This document shows, piece by piece, positions 8,296-15,882 of a DNA stretch of 64,000 nucleotides. How positions within the stretch are numbered: position 1 is the first letter of the stretch; every line of letters starts with the position of its first letter. The notes below the pieces were generated by a model, which was given only the letters and a program-made list of their open reading frames with translations, was not told the DNA's origin and made no database searches. The translations under genes and the position numbers were made by a program. This DNA comes from Kineococcus endophyticus (GTDB lineage Bacteria; Actinomycetota; Actinomycetes; Actinomycetales; Kineococcaceae): assembly GCF_040796495.1 (NCBI RefSeq), contig NZ_JBFNQN010000003.1:248001-312000 (forward strand), in the 5' to 3' direction.

Positions 8296-9656
8296 AACCG
8301 CTGCGCCTCAACGCCTTCGCCATGGCCTGCGTCGGGCACCAGGCCGCCGGCCTGTGGAGCCGGCCGGAGGACCGCAGCGCCGACTACCGCACGCTGCGGC
8401 ACTGGACCGACCTCGCCCGGTTGCTCGAGCGCGGCGGCTTCGACGCGCTGTTCCTCGCCGACGTCCTCGGCACCTACGACGTGTACGGCGGGTCCCGCGA
8501 TGCCGCCGTCCGCGCCGCGGCGCAGGTCCCCGTGAACGACCCCCTCGCGGCGGTGTCGGCGATGGCGGCGGTCACCGAGAACCTCGGGTTCGGCCTCACC
8601 GTCACGACGACGTACGAGCAGCCGTACTCCCTCGCTCGCCGGCTCACGACGCTCGACCACCTCACCGAGGGCCGGATCGCCTGGAACGTCGTCACGGGGT
8701 ACCTCGACTCCGCCGCCCGCAACCTCGGGTTCACCGCCCAGGTCGCCCACGACGAGCGCTACGACGTCGCCGAGGAGTACCTCGAGGTCTGCTACAAGCT
8801 CTGGGAGGGGTCCTGGGAGGACGGCGCCGTCGTCCGCGACGCGGCCCGCGGCGTCTACGCGGACCCGGCGAAGGTGCACGACATCGCCCACCACGGCCGG
8901 TACTTCGACGTGCCCGGCGCGTTCCTGTGCGAACCCTCCCCGCAGCGCACGCCCGTCGTGTTCCAGGCCGGTTCCTCCCCGCGCGGGCAGGAGTTCGCGG
9001 CCCGCCACGCCGAGTGCGTCTTCGTCATCGCCCCGACCGCCGCGATCGCCCACCGCTCGGTGGACTCGCTGCGCCGCAAGGTGGAGGAGGCCGGGCGTGA
9101 CCCCCGGTCCGTCGCCGTGTACGCGGGCCTGACCCCCGTCGTGCGCAGTTCCGACGCCGAGGCCCACGCCCTGCTGGCCGACCTGCGCGAGCACGCCAGC
9201 CGGGAGGGCGCGCTCGCCCTGTTCGGCGGCTGGACCGGCGTCGACCTCGCCGGGGCCGCGCCGGGGGACCGGCTGCAGCACGTCACGACCGACGCGAACC
9301 GCTCGGCGCTGCGCAGCTTCACCGACGACCCCGACCGGGACTGGACCGTCGACGACCTCGCGCAGTTCGTCGCGGTGGGCGGACGCGGCCCGGTGCTCGC
9401 GGGCTCGCCGCAGACCGTCGCCGACGAGCTGGAGGCCTTCGCCGAGGAGGCCGACGTCGACGGGTTCAACCTCATGTACGCGACCATGCCCGGCACCTTC
9501 GCCGACGTCGTCGACCACCTCGTGCCCGAGCTCGCCCGTCGCGGCCGGACGGCGCCGCCTCCACCGCCCGGGACGACGCTGCGCGAACGCCTCGGCACCG
9601 GCGACGGCCCGCGCCTCGCGGCCGCCCACGCCGGAGCCGGGTACCGCCGCCCCTGA
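8292..9656 (+). CDS. FMN-dependent LLM-class monooxygenase, NtaA/SnaA/DszA/DmoA family
   Basis: 454-aa flavin monooxygenase using reduced FMN from a separate reductase. The fold is luciferase-like: the N-terminus KPLRLNAFAMACVGHQAAGL, then FDALFLADVLGTYDVYGG, LTTLDHLTEGRIAWNVVTGY and ERYDVAEEYLEVCYKLWEGS are typical of this family. Members oxidise nitrilotriacetate, dibenzothiophene sulfone (DszA) or dimethyl sulfide (DmoA), so the exact substrate cannot be read here. The GTG start overlaps the transporter stop. Together with the SAM riboswitch, a role in freeing sulfur from imported organosulfur compounds is the best inference. No flavin reductase gene is adjacent. Confidence 0.85.
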   Translation: MKPLRLNAFAMACVGHQAAGLWSRPEDRSADYRTLRHWTDLARLLERGGFDALFLADVLGTYDVYGGSRDAAVRAAAQVPVNDPLAAVSAMAAVTENLGFGLTVTTTYEQPYSLARRLTTLDHLTEGRIAWNVVTGYLDSAARNLGFTAQVAHDERYDVAEEYLEVCYKLWEGSWEDGAVVRDAARGVYADPAKVHDIAHHGRYFDVPGAFLCEPSPQRTPVVFQAGSSPRGQEFAARHAECVFVIAPTAAIAHRSVDSLRRKVEEAGRDPRSVAVYAGLTPVVRSSDAEAHALLADLREHASREGALALFGGWTGVDLAGAAPGDRLQHVTTDANRSALRSFTDDPDRDWTVDDLAQFVAVGGRGPVLAGSPQTVADELEAFAEEADVDGFNLMYATMPGTFADVVDHLVPELARRGRTAPPPPPGTTLRERLGTGDGPRLAAAHAGAGYRRP

Positions 9657-9672
9657 CGGGCTCCCCGTCAGG
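9652..9672. terminator. Bidirectional hairpin spanning two convergent stop codons
   Basis: CCTGACGGG (9652-9660), loop CTC, CCCGTCAGG (9664-9672): a perfect 9-bp stem. It contains the stop codons of both the monooxygenase gene (+) and the phosphatase gene (-), so one hairpin can serve both. Confidence 0.6.
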
Positions 9673-10999
9673 CGGTGTCGCGCACCGCGAGCACCGCGCA
9701 GTCGTCCTCGGAGTTCGCCACGTGCGCGGTGACGAGCTCGCCGAGCAGCGTCTCCAGCGGTTCGGTGTGGGTGCGCTCCAGGCTCGAGCGCAGCACGAGG
9801 ATCCCGTCCCCGACGTCGCGGCCGCGGCGCTCCACGAGCCCGTCGGTGTAGAGGACGAGCGTCGCGCCGGCCGGCCACTCCCGGACGTGGTCGTGCCGGG
9901 GCCGCCCGGGCGCCACGCCCAGGGGGAGGTCCGGGTCGGCGAGCAGCACGGTGCTGTGCCCCTGCGCGTCGACGAGCAGCGGCGGGGGGTGCCCGGCCGT
10001 CGTCCAGTGCACCTGCCGCCCCGGCCCGGGCGGGTCCAGCCGCACGACGGCCATGGTCGCCAGCGTCAGGTCGCCGAGGGCGTCGAGCACGTGGTCGAGC
10101 CGGTGGACCAGCGCCGCCGGGTGCTCCTCGGGGTGGTCGACGGCGAGCGCCCGGAACATCGACCGCACCCGGCCCATGCGGGCGGCGGCCTCGATGTCGT
10201 GCCCGGCGACGTCACCGATGAGCAGCAGCACCCCGCCGTCCGGCAGGGCGATCGCGTCGTACCAGTCGCCGCCGACCTGCTCGTCCGTGGGTGACCACGG
10301 CAGGTAGCGGCTGGCCAGCTGCAGACCGGGCAGCGCGGGCAGCTCCGGCAGCATCGCGGCCTGCAGGGTGTGGGCGACGTCCCGGCGCTCGCGGTAGAGC
10401 TGCGCGCGGCGGGCGGCCTGGGCGGTGGCGTCGGCGACGGCCGTCACCAGGACGGCCTCGTCCTCGCGCAGGCTCCGCTCGACGTCCCAGGCGATGGTGA
10501 GGGCACCGATCCGGAAGCCCCCGGAGATCAGCAGCGGCAGCACGACCCCGGAGCGCAACCCGGTGCGCCGGTAGGTGTCCGCCGCGTCGGGGAAGGCCTC
10601 CAGCAGCTGGTCCAGCCGGTGGAACACCAGGGGCTTGCCGGTGCGGGCGACGCGGTGGGCGGGGGAGTCGACGTCCAGCGGGAGCCGCAGCCAGCGCTGC
10701 TCGGTGTCGTCGTCGAGCTGCCCCAGCGCGGGGGTCGTGAGGAACGGGCCCTCGATCATCGACACCGTCGTGTAGCTGGCGTCGAGGTCCTGGCGCATGA
10801 GGTCGCGGACGGCCAGGGCCACGTCCTCGACGCTGTCCGTGGCGGCCAGCGCGGTCGCCAGCCCGAGGAGGGTCGCGTCGCGACGGCCGGTCTGGTTCCT
10901 GGTCGAGGACGTCGTCGTCCGCGTCCCGCTCGCCTCCACCCGCGCCGTCCCGCCCCCCGCTGAGTCCTGCGCGCCGCCTCGGCGCCGCCTGAGAGTCAC
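9668..10999 (-). CDS. GAF-domain PP2C/SpoIIE-type serine phosphatase
   Basis: 443-aa signalling phosphatase. Residues ~45-200 form a GAF sensor domain; residues ~215-440 form a PP2C/SpoIIE domain with the metal-binding motifs GGDWYDAIALPDGGVLLLIGDVAGHDIEAAARM and, near the end, VLYTDGLVERRGRD. Such proteins dephosphorylate anti-sigma-factor antagonists in partner-switching pathways. No STAS or anti-sigma kinase gene is adjacent, so its partner is elsewhere. The GTG at 10999 gives a complete GAF domain; the ribosome site is weak. Confidence 0.85.
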   Translation of the reverse strand: MTLRRRRGGAQDSAGGGTARVEASGTRTTTSSTRNQTGRRDATLLGLATALAATDSVEDVALAVRDLMRQDLDASYTTVSMIEGPFLTTPALGQLDDDTEQRWLRLPLDVDSPAHRVARTGKPLVFHRLDQLLEAFPDAADTYRRTGLRSGVVLPLLISGGFRIGALTIAWDVERSLREDEAVLVTAVADATAQAARRAQLYRERRDVAHTLQAAMLPELPALPGLQLASRYLPWSPTDEQVGGDWYDAIALPDGGVLLLIGDVAGHDIEAAARMGRVRSMFRALAVDHPEEHPAALVHRLDHVLDALGDLTLATMAVVRLDPPGPGRQVHWTTAGHPPPLLVDAQGHSTVLLADPDLPLGVAPGRPRHDHVREWPAGATLVLYTDGLVERRGRDVGDGILVLRSSLERTHTEPLETLLGELVTAHVANSEDDCAVLAVRDTA

Positions 11000-11047
11000 T
11001 CACAGTCCGGTGCCGTCACGCAACCACTGGATGGGCCGACCCGGTCC

Positions 11048-11053
11048 TACAGT
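11048..11053 (+). promoter_or_regulatory. -10 element suggesting a leaderless lysE-family transcript
   Basis: TACAGT ends 6 nt before the GTG start at 11060. That spacing would place the transcription start at the start codon, as in leaderless actinobacterial mRNAs. No Shine-Dalgarno is visible upstream of the gene and no clear -35 was seen. Confidence 0.4.
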
Positions 11054-11059
11054 CGGCGC

Positions 11060-11713
11060 GTGCCTCTCACCCTCGAGCAGGTCCTCGCCCTCGGTGCGAC
11101 CTGCGCCGTGATCATCCTCGTCCCCGGCCCGAGCGTGCTGTTCATCGTGGGACGTGCGCTCGCGCACGGCCGGTCGACGGCGCTGCTGAGCGTCCTCGGC
11201 AACTCCCTCGGCAGCCTGCTCGCGGCGCTCGTCATCGCGGTCGGTCTGGGCCCCGTGCTGCAGCGGTGGGACGTCGTGCTGGAGGTCGTGAGGATCGCGG
11301 GCGCCGCCTACCTCGTGTGGCTGGGCGTGCAGGCCCTGCGCGGGGCCCGGCACGCCGGTCCCGCGCCCGCCACCGCCCCCGGCGGTGCGCCCGTGGCCGC
11401 CCGGCCGCAGCGCGCGCTGCGCGACGGTGTGGTCGTCGGGGTCAGCAACCCCAAGGTGTTCGTCATGTTCGCGGCCGTCCTGCCGCAGTTCGTCGAGCCG
11501 GCGGCGGGCTCGGTCCCGCTGCAGATGGCCCTGCTGAGCCTCGTCCCGGTCCTCATCGGGCTCGTCTGCGACAGCGGGTGGGGCCTGGCGGCCGCGCGCG
11601 TGCGGACGGCGTTCGTCGGGCGGCCGTCGCGGTTGCGGACGGTCACGCGGGTCGGGGGAGTCTCGATGATCGGTCTCGGCGTCGTGACCGCCGTGACCGG
11701 CCGCCACCGCTGA
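11060..11713 (+). CDS. LysE/RhtB-family amino-acid exporter
   Basis: 217-aa inner-membrane efflux protein with about six helices. The N-terminal LALGATCAVIILVPGPSVLF and the central SNPKVFVMFAAVLPQFV are the two signatures of the LysE/RhtB superfamily. It probably exports an amino acid or derivative; the substrate is unknown. The gene is likely translated from a leaderless message starting at the GTG. Confidence 0.85.
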   Translation: MPLTLEQVLALGATCAVIILVPGPSVLFIVGRALAHGRSTALLSVLGNSLGSLLAALVIAVGLGPVLQRWDVVLEVVRIAGAAYLVWLGVQALRGARHAGPAPATAPGGAPVAARPQRALRDGVVVGVSNPKVFVMFAAVLPQFVEPAAGSVPLQMALLSLVPVLIGLVCDSGWGLAAARVRTAFVGRPSRLRTVTRVGGVSMIGLGVVTAVTGRHR

Positions 11714-11793
11714 CCCCCGACCACCACCCTGCGGAACGCGCGGGCGGGGTGCGGCGTTCAGCCTGACGAGACTCACCCGGGGGAAGGGACGGC

Positions 11794-12675
11794 ATGCACC
11801 GGCACCACAACGGCGTCAAGACGGCCGTGCTCTTCGGCGCGATCTGGGCCGTGCTGCTGCTCATCGGGGGTCTGCTGGCGTCCTCCTTCCGCGCGCCGGT
11901 GATCCTGCTGGTCTTCGTCCTCATCGGGGTCGGGACCTCGGCCTACGGCTACTGGAACTCCGCGACGCTCGCCCTGCGCGCCATGCGCGCGCGGCCGGTC
12001 TCGGAGGCCGAGCAGCCGGCGACGTACCACATCGTGCGCGAGCTGTCGACGACGGCTCGGCAGCCGATGCCCCGCCTGTACGTCTCGCCGACCATGGCCC
12101 CCAACGCCTTCGCGACGGGACGCAACCCCGAGAACGCAGCGGTCTGCTGCACCGAGGGCATCCTGCAGATGCTGGACGAGCGCGAGCTGCGCGGCGTCCT
12201 GGGCCACGAGCTCATGCACGTCTACAACCGCGACATCCTCACGAGCTCGGTCGCGGGTGCCCTCGCCGGGATCATCACCTCGGTCGCGCAGTTCGGGCTG
12301 TTCTTCGGCTCGATGCTCGGCGGCGGCCGCGACGAGGACCGGCCGAACCCCCTGGCGATGCTGCTGCTCTCGCTCATGGCCCCGCTGGCCGCCACCGTCA
12401 TCCAGCTCGCCATCTCCCGCACGCGCGAGTACGACGCGGACGAGGACGGCGCCAAGCTGACGGGGGACCCGCTGGCCCTCGCCTCGGCGCTGCGCAAGCT
12501 CGAGCTCGGCACCCGCCAGCTGCCGCTGCCGCCCGAGCGCGAGCTCGTGAACTCCAGTCACATGATGATCGCGAACCCGTTCCGCGGGCAGGGGGTGGCG
12601 AAGCTCTTCGCCACCCACCCGCCCATGGCCGAGCGCATCGCCCGGCTCGAGGCCCTCGCCGGCTACCGCCGCTGA
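11794..12675 (+). CDS. htpX: Membrane zinc metalloprotease HtpX
   Basis: 293-aa M48-family protease of membrane protein quality control. Two N-terminal transmembrane helices precede a cytosolic domain with the zinc motif HELMH (His138-Glu139-His142); a further hydrophobic hairpin follows and the third zinc ligand Glu lies in ISRTREYDADEDGAKL. Length matches the family (~285-295 aa). A GGGGGAAGGGA ribosome site is 5 nt upstream of the ATG. It ends 4 bp before the stop of the convergent hydrolase lipoprotein gene. Confidence 0.92.
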   Translation: MHRHHNGVKTAVLFGAIWAVLLLIGGLLASSFRAPVILLVFVLIGVGTSAYGYWNSATLALRAMRARPVSEAEQPATYHIVRELSTTARQPMPRLYVSPTMAPNAFATGRNPENAAVCCTEGILQMLDERELRGVLGHELMHVYNRDILTSSVAGALAGIITSVAQFGLFFGSMLGGGRDEDRPNPLAMLLLSLMAPLAATVIQLAISRTREYDADEDGAKLTGDPLALASALRKLELGTRQLPLPPERELVNSSHMMIANPFRGQGVAKLFATHPPMAERIARLEALAGYRR

Positions 12676-12679
12676 GCGC

Positions 12680-13660
12680 TCAGCCCAGCCGGCTCTCCAG
12701 CCACGTCCGGAACAGCGGGACGATCGGCCCGCCCGGGTCCTTGCCCGCCACGTGGTTCGCGCCGGGGACGAGCTGCTCCTCGACGGTGTCGCCGGCCGCC
12801 CGGACGGTGTCGCAGAAGAACTCCGTCTGCGACACCGGGACGACCTCGTCGGAGGTGCCCGCACCGGCCCACAGCGGCATCCCGTACGGCGCGCGCCGCG
12901 AGGGGTCGCCGATCGTGAAGCGGTCGGGGACGTCGGTGGGGGAGCCGCCGAACAGCCCGGCGACGTTGGCGTCCTCGCCGTAGGCGACCGAGGGGTGCAG
13001 GACGCCGGACAGCGACGCGGCGAGCGCCGGGACGACCCGCGGGTCCGCGCCCGGAGCGCCCTGCGGCAGTCCGCGGCGGGCGGCCGCCCACATCGCCAGG
13101 TGGCCGCCGGCGGAGTGCCCGACGAGGCAGATCCGGTCCTGCGGCAGCGAGAACTGCGTGGCCGCGACGGTCGCGAGGTCGACGGCCGTGGCGGTGTCCG
13201 TGAACGTCGAGGGCCAGCCGCCGCCGTCCCCGTACCCCCGGTAGTCGACGTTGAGGACGGGGTACCCGCGCCCGACCATGTCGCCGACGAGGTCGTTGAT
13301 GTCCCGCCGGTCGTAGCCCGCCTCCCAGCCGCCGCCGTGCACGACGACGAGCAGGACGTCCCGCCGCTCGCCCGTGGGCAGCCAGAGGTCGGAGACCTGC
13401 CGGTAGTGCTCGCCGTAGCGGTAGACCGTCCGCTGGGTCGAGCTGAGCCCGTTCGGGACGAACGAGGGGTCGGTGTCGGCGTCCGGGGTGCCGGTCGCGG
13501 TGGGGGACGGTGTGCTCGTCGTGGGCGCCGGAGCCGACGAGGTCGTCGCCGGCTCCGGGTCCCCGCCGTCCGAGCAGCCGGCCAGCACGCCACCGGTCAG
13601 GGCCAGGCCGAGCAACGCGCGGCGGTCGATCCCGGCGCCGGGCCGGGGGTGCGTGGTCAC
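12680..13660 (-). CDS. Alpha/beta-hydrolase lipoprotein
   Basis: 326-aa secreted lipoprotein of the carboxylesterase/BD-FAE type. The N-terminus has RRALLGLALTGG followed by a lipobox LAGC; the twin Arg suggests Tat export. A Thr/Ser/Pro-rich linker follows, then VVVHGGGWEAGYDRRD (oxyanion HGGG), nucleophile GHSAGGHLAMW, and near the C-terminus a catalytic Asp and the His in VPGANHVAG. The substrate is unknown. The GTG at 13660 lies one base after the yajQ stop, so it is probably co-transcribed with yajQ. Confidence 0.82.
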   Translation of the reverse strand: MTTHPRPGAGIDRRALLGLALTGGVLAGCSDGGDPEPATTSSAPAPTTSTPSPTATGTPDADTDPSFVPNGLSSTQRTVYRYGEHYRQVSDLWLPTGERRDVLLVVVHGGGWEAGYDRRDINDLVGDMVGRGYPVLNVDYRGYGDGGGWPSTFTDTATAVDLATVAATQFSLPQDRICLVGHSAGGHLAMWAAARRGLPQGAPGADPRVVPALAASLSGVLHPSVAYGEDANVAGLFGGSPTDVPDRFTIGDPSRRAPYGMPLWAGAGTSDEVVPVSQTEFFCDTVRAAGDTVEEQLVPGANHVAGKDPGGPIVPLFRTWLESRLG

Positions 13661-13661
13661 G

Positions 13662-14153
13662 TCAGCGGTAGTTGACGAACTGGAGCGCGACGTCGAGGTC
13701 GGCACCCTTGAGCAGCGCGATGACCGCCTGCAGGTCGTCGCGGTCCTTGGAGCTGACCCGCATCTCGTCGCCGGTGATCTGCGACTTCACGCCCTTGGGG
13801 CCCTCGTCGCGGATGATCTTGCCGATCTTCTTGGCGACGTCCTGGGCCAGCCCCTCCTTGAGGGTGGCGGTGATCCGGTACTCCTTGCCGGAGGGCACCG
13901 GCTCGGACGTGTCGAGCGCCTTGAGCGACACCCCGCGCTTGATGAGCTTGGTCTGCAGCACGTCGAGCACCGCGTTCACCCGGTCCTCGGAGTTGGCGAC
14001 CATGAGGATCGACTCCCCGCTCCACCGGACGTCGGCCCCCACACCCTTGAAGTCGTAGCGCTGGGCGATCTCCTTGGCGGCCTGGTTGAGGGCGTTGTCG
14101 ACCTCCTGGCGGTCGATCTTGCTGACGACGTCGAACGACGACTCGCTGGCCAC
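13662..14153 (-). CDS. YajQ-family nucleotide-binding protein
   Basis: 163-aa cytosolic protein of the conserved YajQ/UPF0234 family; some family members bind cyclic di-GMP or nucleotides. The family start [19 protein letters not shown] and the end [16 protein letters not shown] are present. The GTG at 14153 is preceded by AGGAGG with 9-nt spacing, and the length equals other YajQ proteins, which favours it over a longer start at 14231. Confidence 0.93.
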   Translation of the reverse strand: MASESSFDVVSKIDRQEVDNALNQAAKEIAQRYDFKGVGADVRWSGESILMVANSEDRVNAVLDVLQTKLIKRGVSLKALDTSEPVPSGKEYRITATLKEGLAQDVAKKIGKIIRDEGPKGVKSQITGDEMRVSSKDRDDLQAVIALLKGADLDVALQFVNYR

Positions 14154-14249
14154 GACGGGGGTCCTCCTGGTGCGGTTCGGGATCTCGGTTTCCGAGCAGG
14201 GCCTCGGGCTTGCTATCGTCTCACCCGTCACCAGCTCGCTGGTGGCACT

Positions 14250-14331
14250 GGCGGGTTGCCCGAGCGGCCAAAGGGAGCGGATTGTAAATCCGCCGGCGTA
14301 GCCTACGTTGGTTCGAATCCATCACCCGCCA
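14250..14331 (+). tRNA. tRNA-Tyr (anticodon GTA)
   Basis: 82-nt class II tRNA with long variable arm. The acceptor stem is GGCGGGT/ACCCGCC, discriminator A, anticodon GTA at 14284-14286, and the T-loop is GTTCGAATC. CCA is not encoded. A TATCGT at 14214-14219 may be its -10 element. Confidence 0.95.
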
Positions 14332-14341
14332 CGTCGCGAGT

Positions 14342-14377
14342 CGCGACCCGGTGCTCCGCGCGGAGCACCGGGTCGCG
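14342..14377. terminator. 36-bp perfect palindrome after tRNA-Tyr
   Basis: A self-complementary 36-bp sequence (CGCGACCCGGTGCTCCG and its complement around a central CG) begins 11 bp after tRNA-Tyr. It can fold as a very stable hairpin and is the likely terminator of the tRNA-Tyr transcript. Confidence 0.7.
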
Positions 14378-14446
14378 CCGTGTAAGGTCGTCACCGGCCG
14401 CGCACGCGGCAGCACGGCCAGCAACACGCACGACCTGCACAGCACC

Positions 14447-14518
<72 letters not shown>

Positions 14519-14546
14519 CGCAGCCGGCGGCCTCCGCCGGACGCAC

Positions 14547-14619
14547 GGCGGGGTAGCTCAGTTGGTAGAGCAAGCGGCTCATAATCGCTGTGTCGCCGGT
14601 TCAAGTCCGGCCCTCGCTA
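14547..14619 (+). tRNA. tRNA-Met (elongator type, anticodon CAT)
   Basis: 73-nt tRNA with acceptor GGCGGGG pairing CCTCGCT (two G-U pairs) and the anticodon loop CTCATAA. The first acceptor pair is a G-U wobble, and the stem lacks the three G-C pairs of initiator tRNA, so the elongator type is favoured. Confidence 0.9.
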
Positions 14620-14786
14620 CAGCCCACGACGCGCTCCGAGCGGTCACCGATCCGGTGGCCGCTCGTCGCGCGTCCGGGCGGCGTGCGCGCATCGCGTACC
14701 CTGGTAGGCAGTTCGGCGGAGCAGTCCTGGACACCGCCCGCAGTTGACGACACGCAGTCGCAGAGACCGAGGAAGAGGCACCCGCC

Positions 14787-14954
14787 GTGGCCAAGACCAC
14801 CGACGTCCGCCCGAAGATCACCATGGCTTGCACCGAGTGCAAGGAGCGGAACTACATCACCAAGAAGAACCGTCGGAACGACCCCGACCGTCTCGACCTG
14901 GCGAAGTTCTGCCCGCGCTGCGGCAAGAAGACCACGCACCGCGAGACCCGCTGA
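14787..14954 (+). CDS. rpmG: 50S ribosomal protein L33, zinc-ribbon form
   Basis: 55-aa ribosomal protein of the large subunit, exactly the family length. Two CxxC pairs (Cys15/18 and Cys42/45) form a zinc ribbon, so this is the zinc-binding (C+) version rather than the cysteine-free paralog made during zinc starvation. GTG start with GGAAGAGG upstream. It follows tRNA-Met and precedes the HadA/HadB-like genes, an order conserved in Actinobacteria. Confidence 0.97.
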   Translation: MAKTTDVRPKITMACTECKERNYITKKNRRNDPDRLDLAKFCPRCGKKTTHRETR

Positions 14955-14986
14955 CCCTCTCGTCCCGACCGGGGAGCCGCACCGCC

Positions 14987-15466
14987 GTGACCGTCACCGT
15001 CGACGAGTCCTTCGCGGGGCGCGTCTACCCGTCCACCGGAACGACCCTGGTGACCGCCGACACGGTCCGGGCCTTCGCCCGGGCCGTGCGGGCGGCCCAC
15101 CCCAGCCACCACGACGCCGACGCGGCCCGTGCGGCCGGCCACGCCGACGTGGTCGCGCCCCCGACGTTCGCCGTCACCCTCGCCCAGGCCGCCGAGCAGC
15201 AGTTCGTCGCCGACCCGGCCGCGGGCATCGACTTCTCCCGCGTCGTCCACGGCGAGGAGCAGTTCACCCACCACCGCCCGATCGTGGCGGGCGACGAGGT
15301 CGCCGCCGAGCTCCACGTCGACCGCGTCCGCGTCGTGCGCGGCAACGCCATGGTCACCACGCGCGTCGAGCTCTCCCGCGCGGACGGCACCGCGCTGTCG
15401 ACGGTCGTCTCGATGCTCGTCGTGCGCGCCCCCGAGCCCGCGACCCCCACGGAGGCCCCCGCGTGA
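14987..15466 (+). CDS. MaoC-like (R)-hydratase subunit, HadA type (FAS1-like dehydratase domain)
   Basis: 159-aa hot-dog-fold protein with the N-terminal MaoC (FAS1-like) domain pattern: GRVYPSTGTTLVTADTVRAFA, DVVAPPTFAVTL and VVHGEEQFTHHRPIVAGDEV. In mycobacteria HadA pairs with HadB as a (3R)-hydroxyacyl-ACP dehydratase, HadB giving the catalytic residues. GTG start; its stop overlaps the hadB-like start by 4 bp, which fits an obligate heterodimer. Confidence 0.85.
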   Translation: MTVTVDESFAGRVYPSTGTTLVTADTVRAFARAVRAAHPSHHDADAARAAGHADVVAPPTFAVTLAQAAEQQFVADPAAGIDFSRVVHGEEQFTHHRPIVAGDEVAAELHVDRVRVVRGNAMVTTRVELSRADGTALSTVVSMLVVRAPEPATPTEAPA

Positions 15467-15882
15467 ACGCCGACGTGCGCCTCGAGGTCGGCACGGAGCT
15501 GCCGACCGCTCGGTACGAGCTCTCCCGCGATGACCTGCGTGCCTACGCGGAGGCCTCCGGGGACCGCAACCCGATCCACCTCGACGAGGTGACCGCCCGC
15601 TCGGTCGGGCTGCCCGACGTCATCGCCCACGGGATGCTGACGATGGGCCTGGCCGGCACCGTCGTCGCCGACTGGGTGGGCGACCCGGCCCGCGTCCTGT
15701 CGTACGGCACGAAGTTCACCGCCCCCGTCGTCGTCCCGGCCGACGCGCCGGCCGTCGTCGAGGTGGCCGGGACGGTCGTCGCCCTCGACGAGGCCGCCGG
15801 CACCGCCGAGGTCGACCTCGTCGTCACGAGCGCCGGGGCGAAGGTCCTGACGCGCGCCCGAGCGGTCGTCGCCCTCTCGTGA
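15463..15882 (+). CDS. MaoC-family (R)-hydratase, HadB type
   Basis: 139-aa catalytic hot-dog subunit. The hydratase-2 motif YAEASGDRNPIHLDEVTARS carries the active-site Asp and His, followed by GLPDVIAHGMLTMG. It probably forms the dehydratase heterodimer with the upstream HadA-like protein in fatty-acid chain processing. The GTG start overlaps the previous stop and its own stop overlaps the next gene. Confidence 0.88.
   Translation: MNADVRLEVGTELPTARYELSRDDLRAYAEASGDRNPIHLDEVTARSVGLPDVIAHGMLTMGLAGTVVADWVGDPARVLSYGTKFTAPVVVPADAPAVVEVAGTVVALDEAAGTAEVDLVVTSAGAKVLTRARAVVALS

Noticed and set aside
14342-14377. tRNA-Tyr-proximal palindrome as an attachment site or mobile-element end
   Set aside because: No integrase, direct repeat of the tRNA end or foreign-looking DNA follows; the next genes are conserved tRNA-Thr, tRNA-Met and rpmG.
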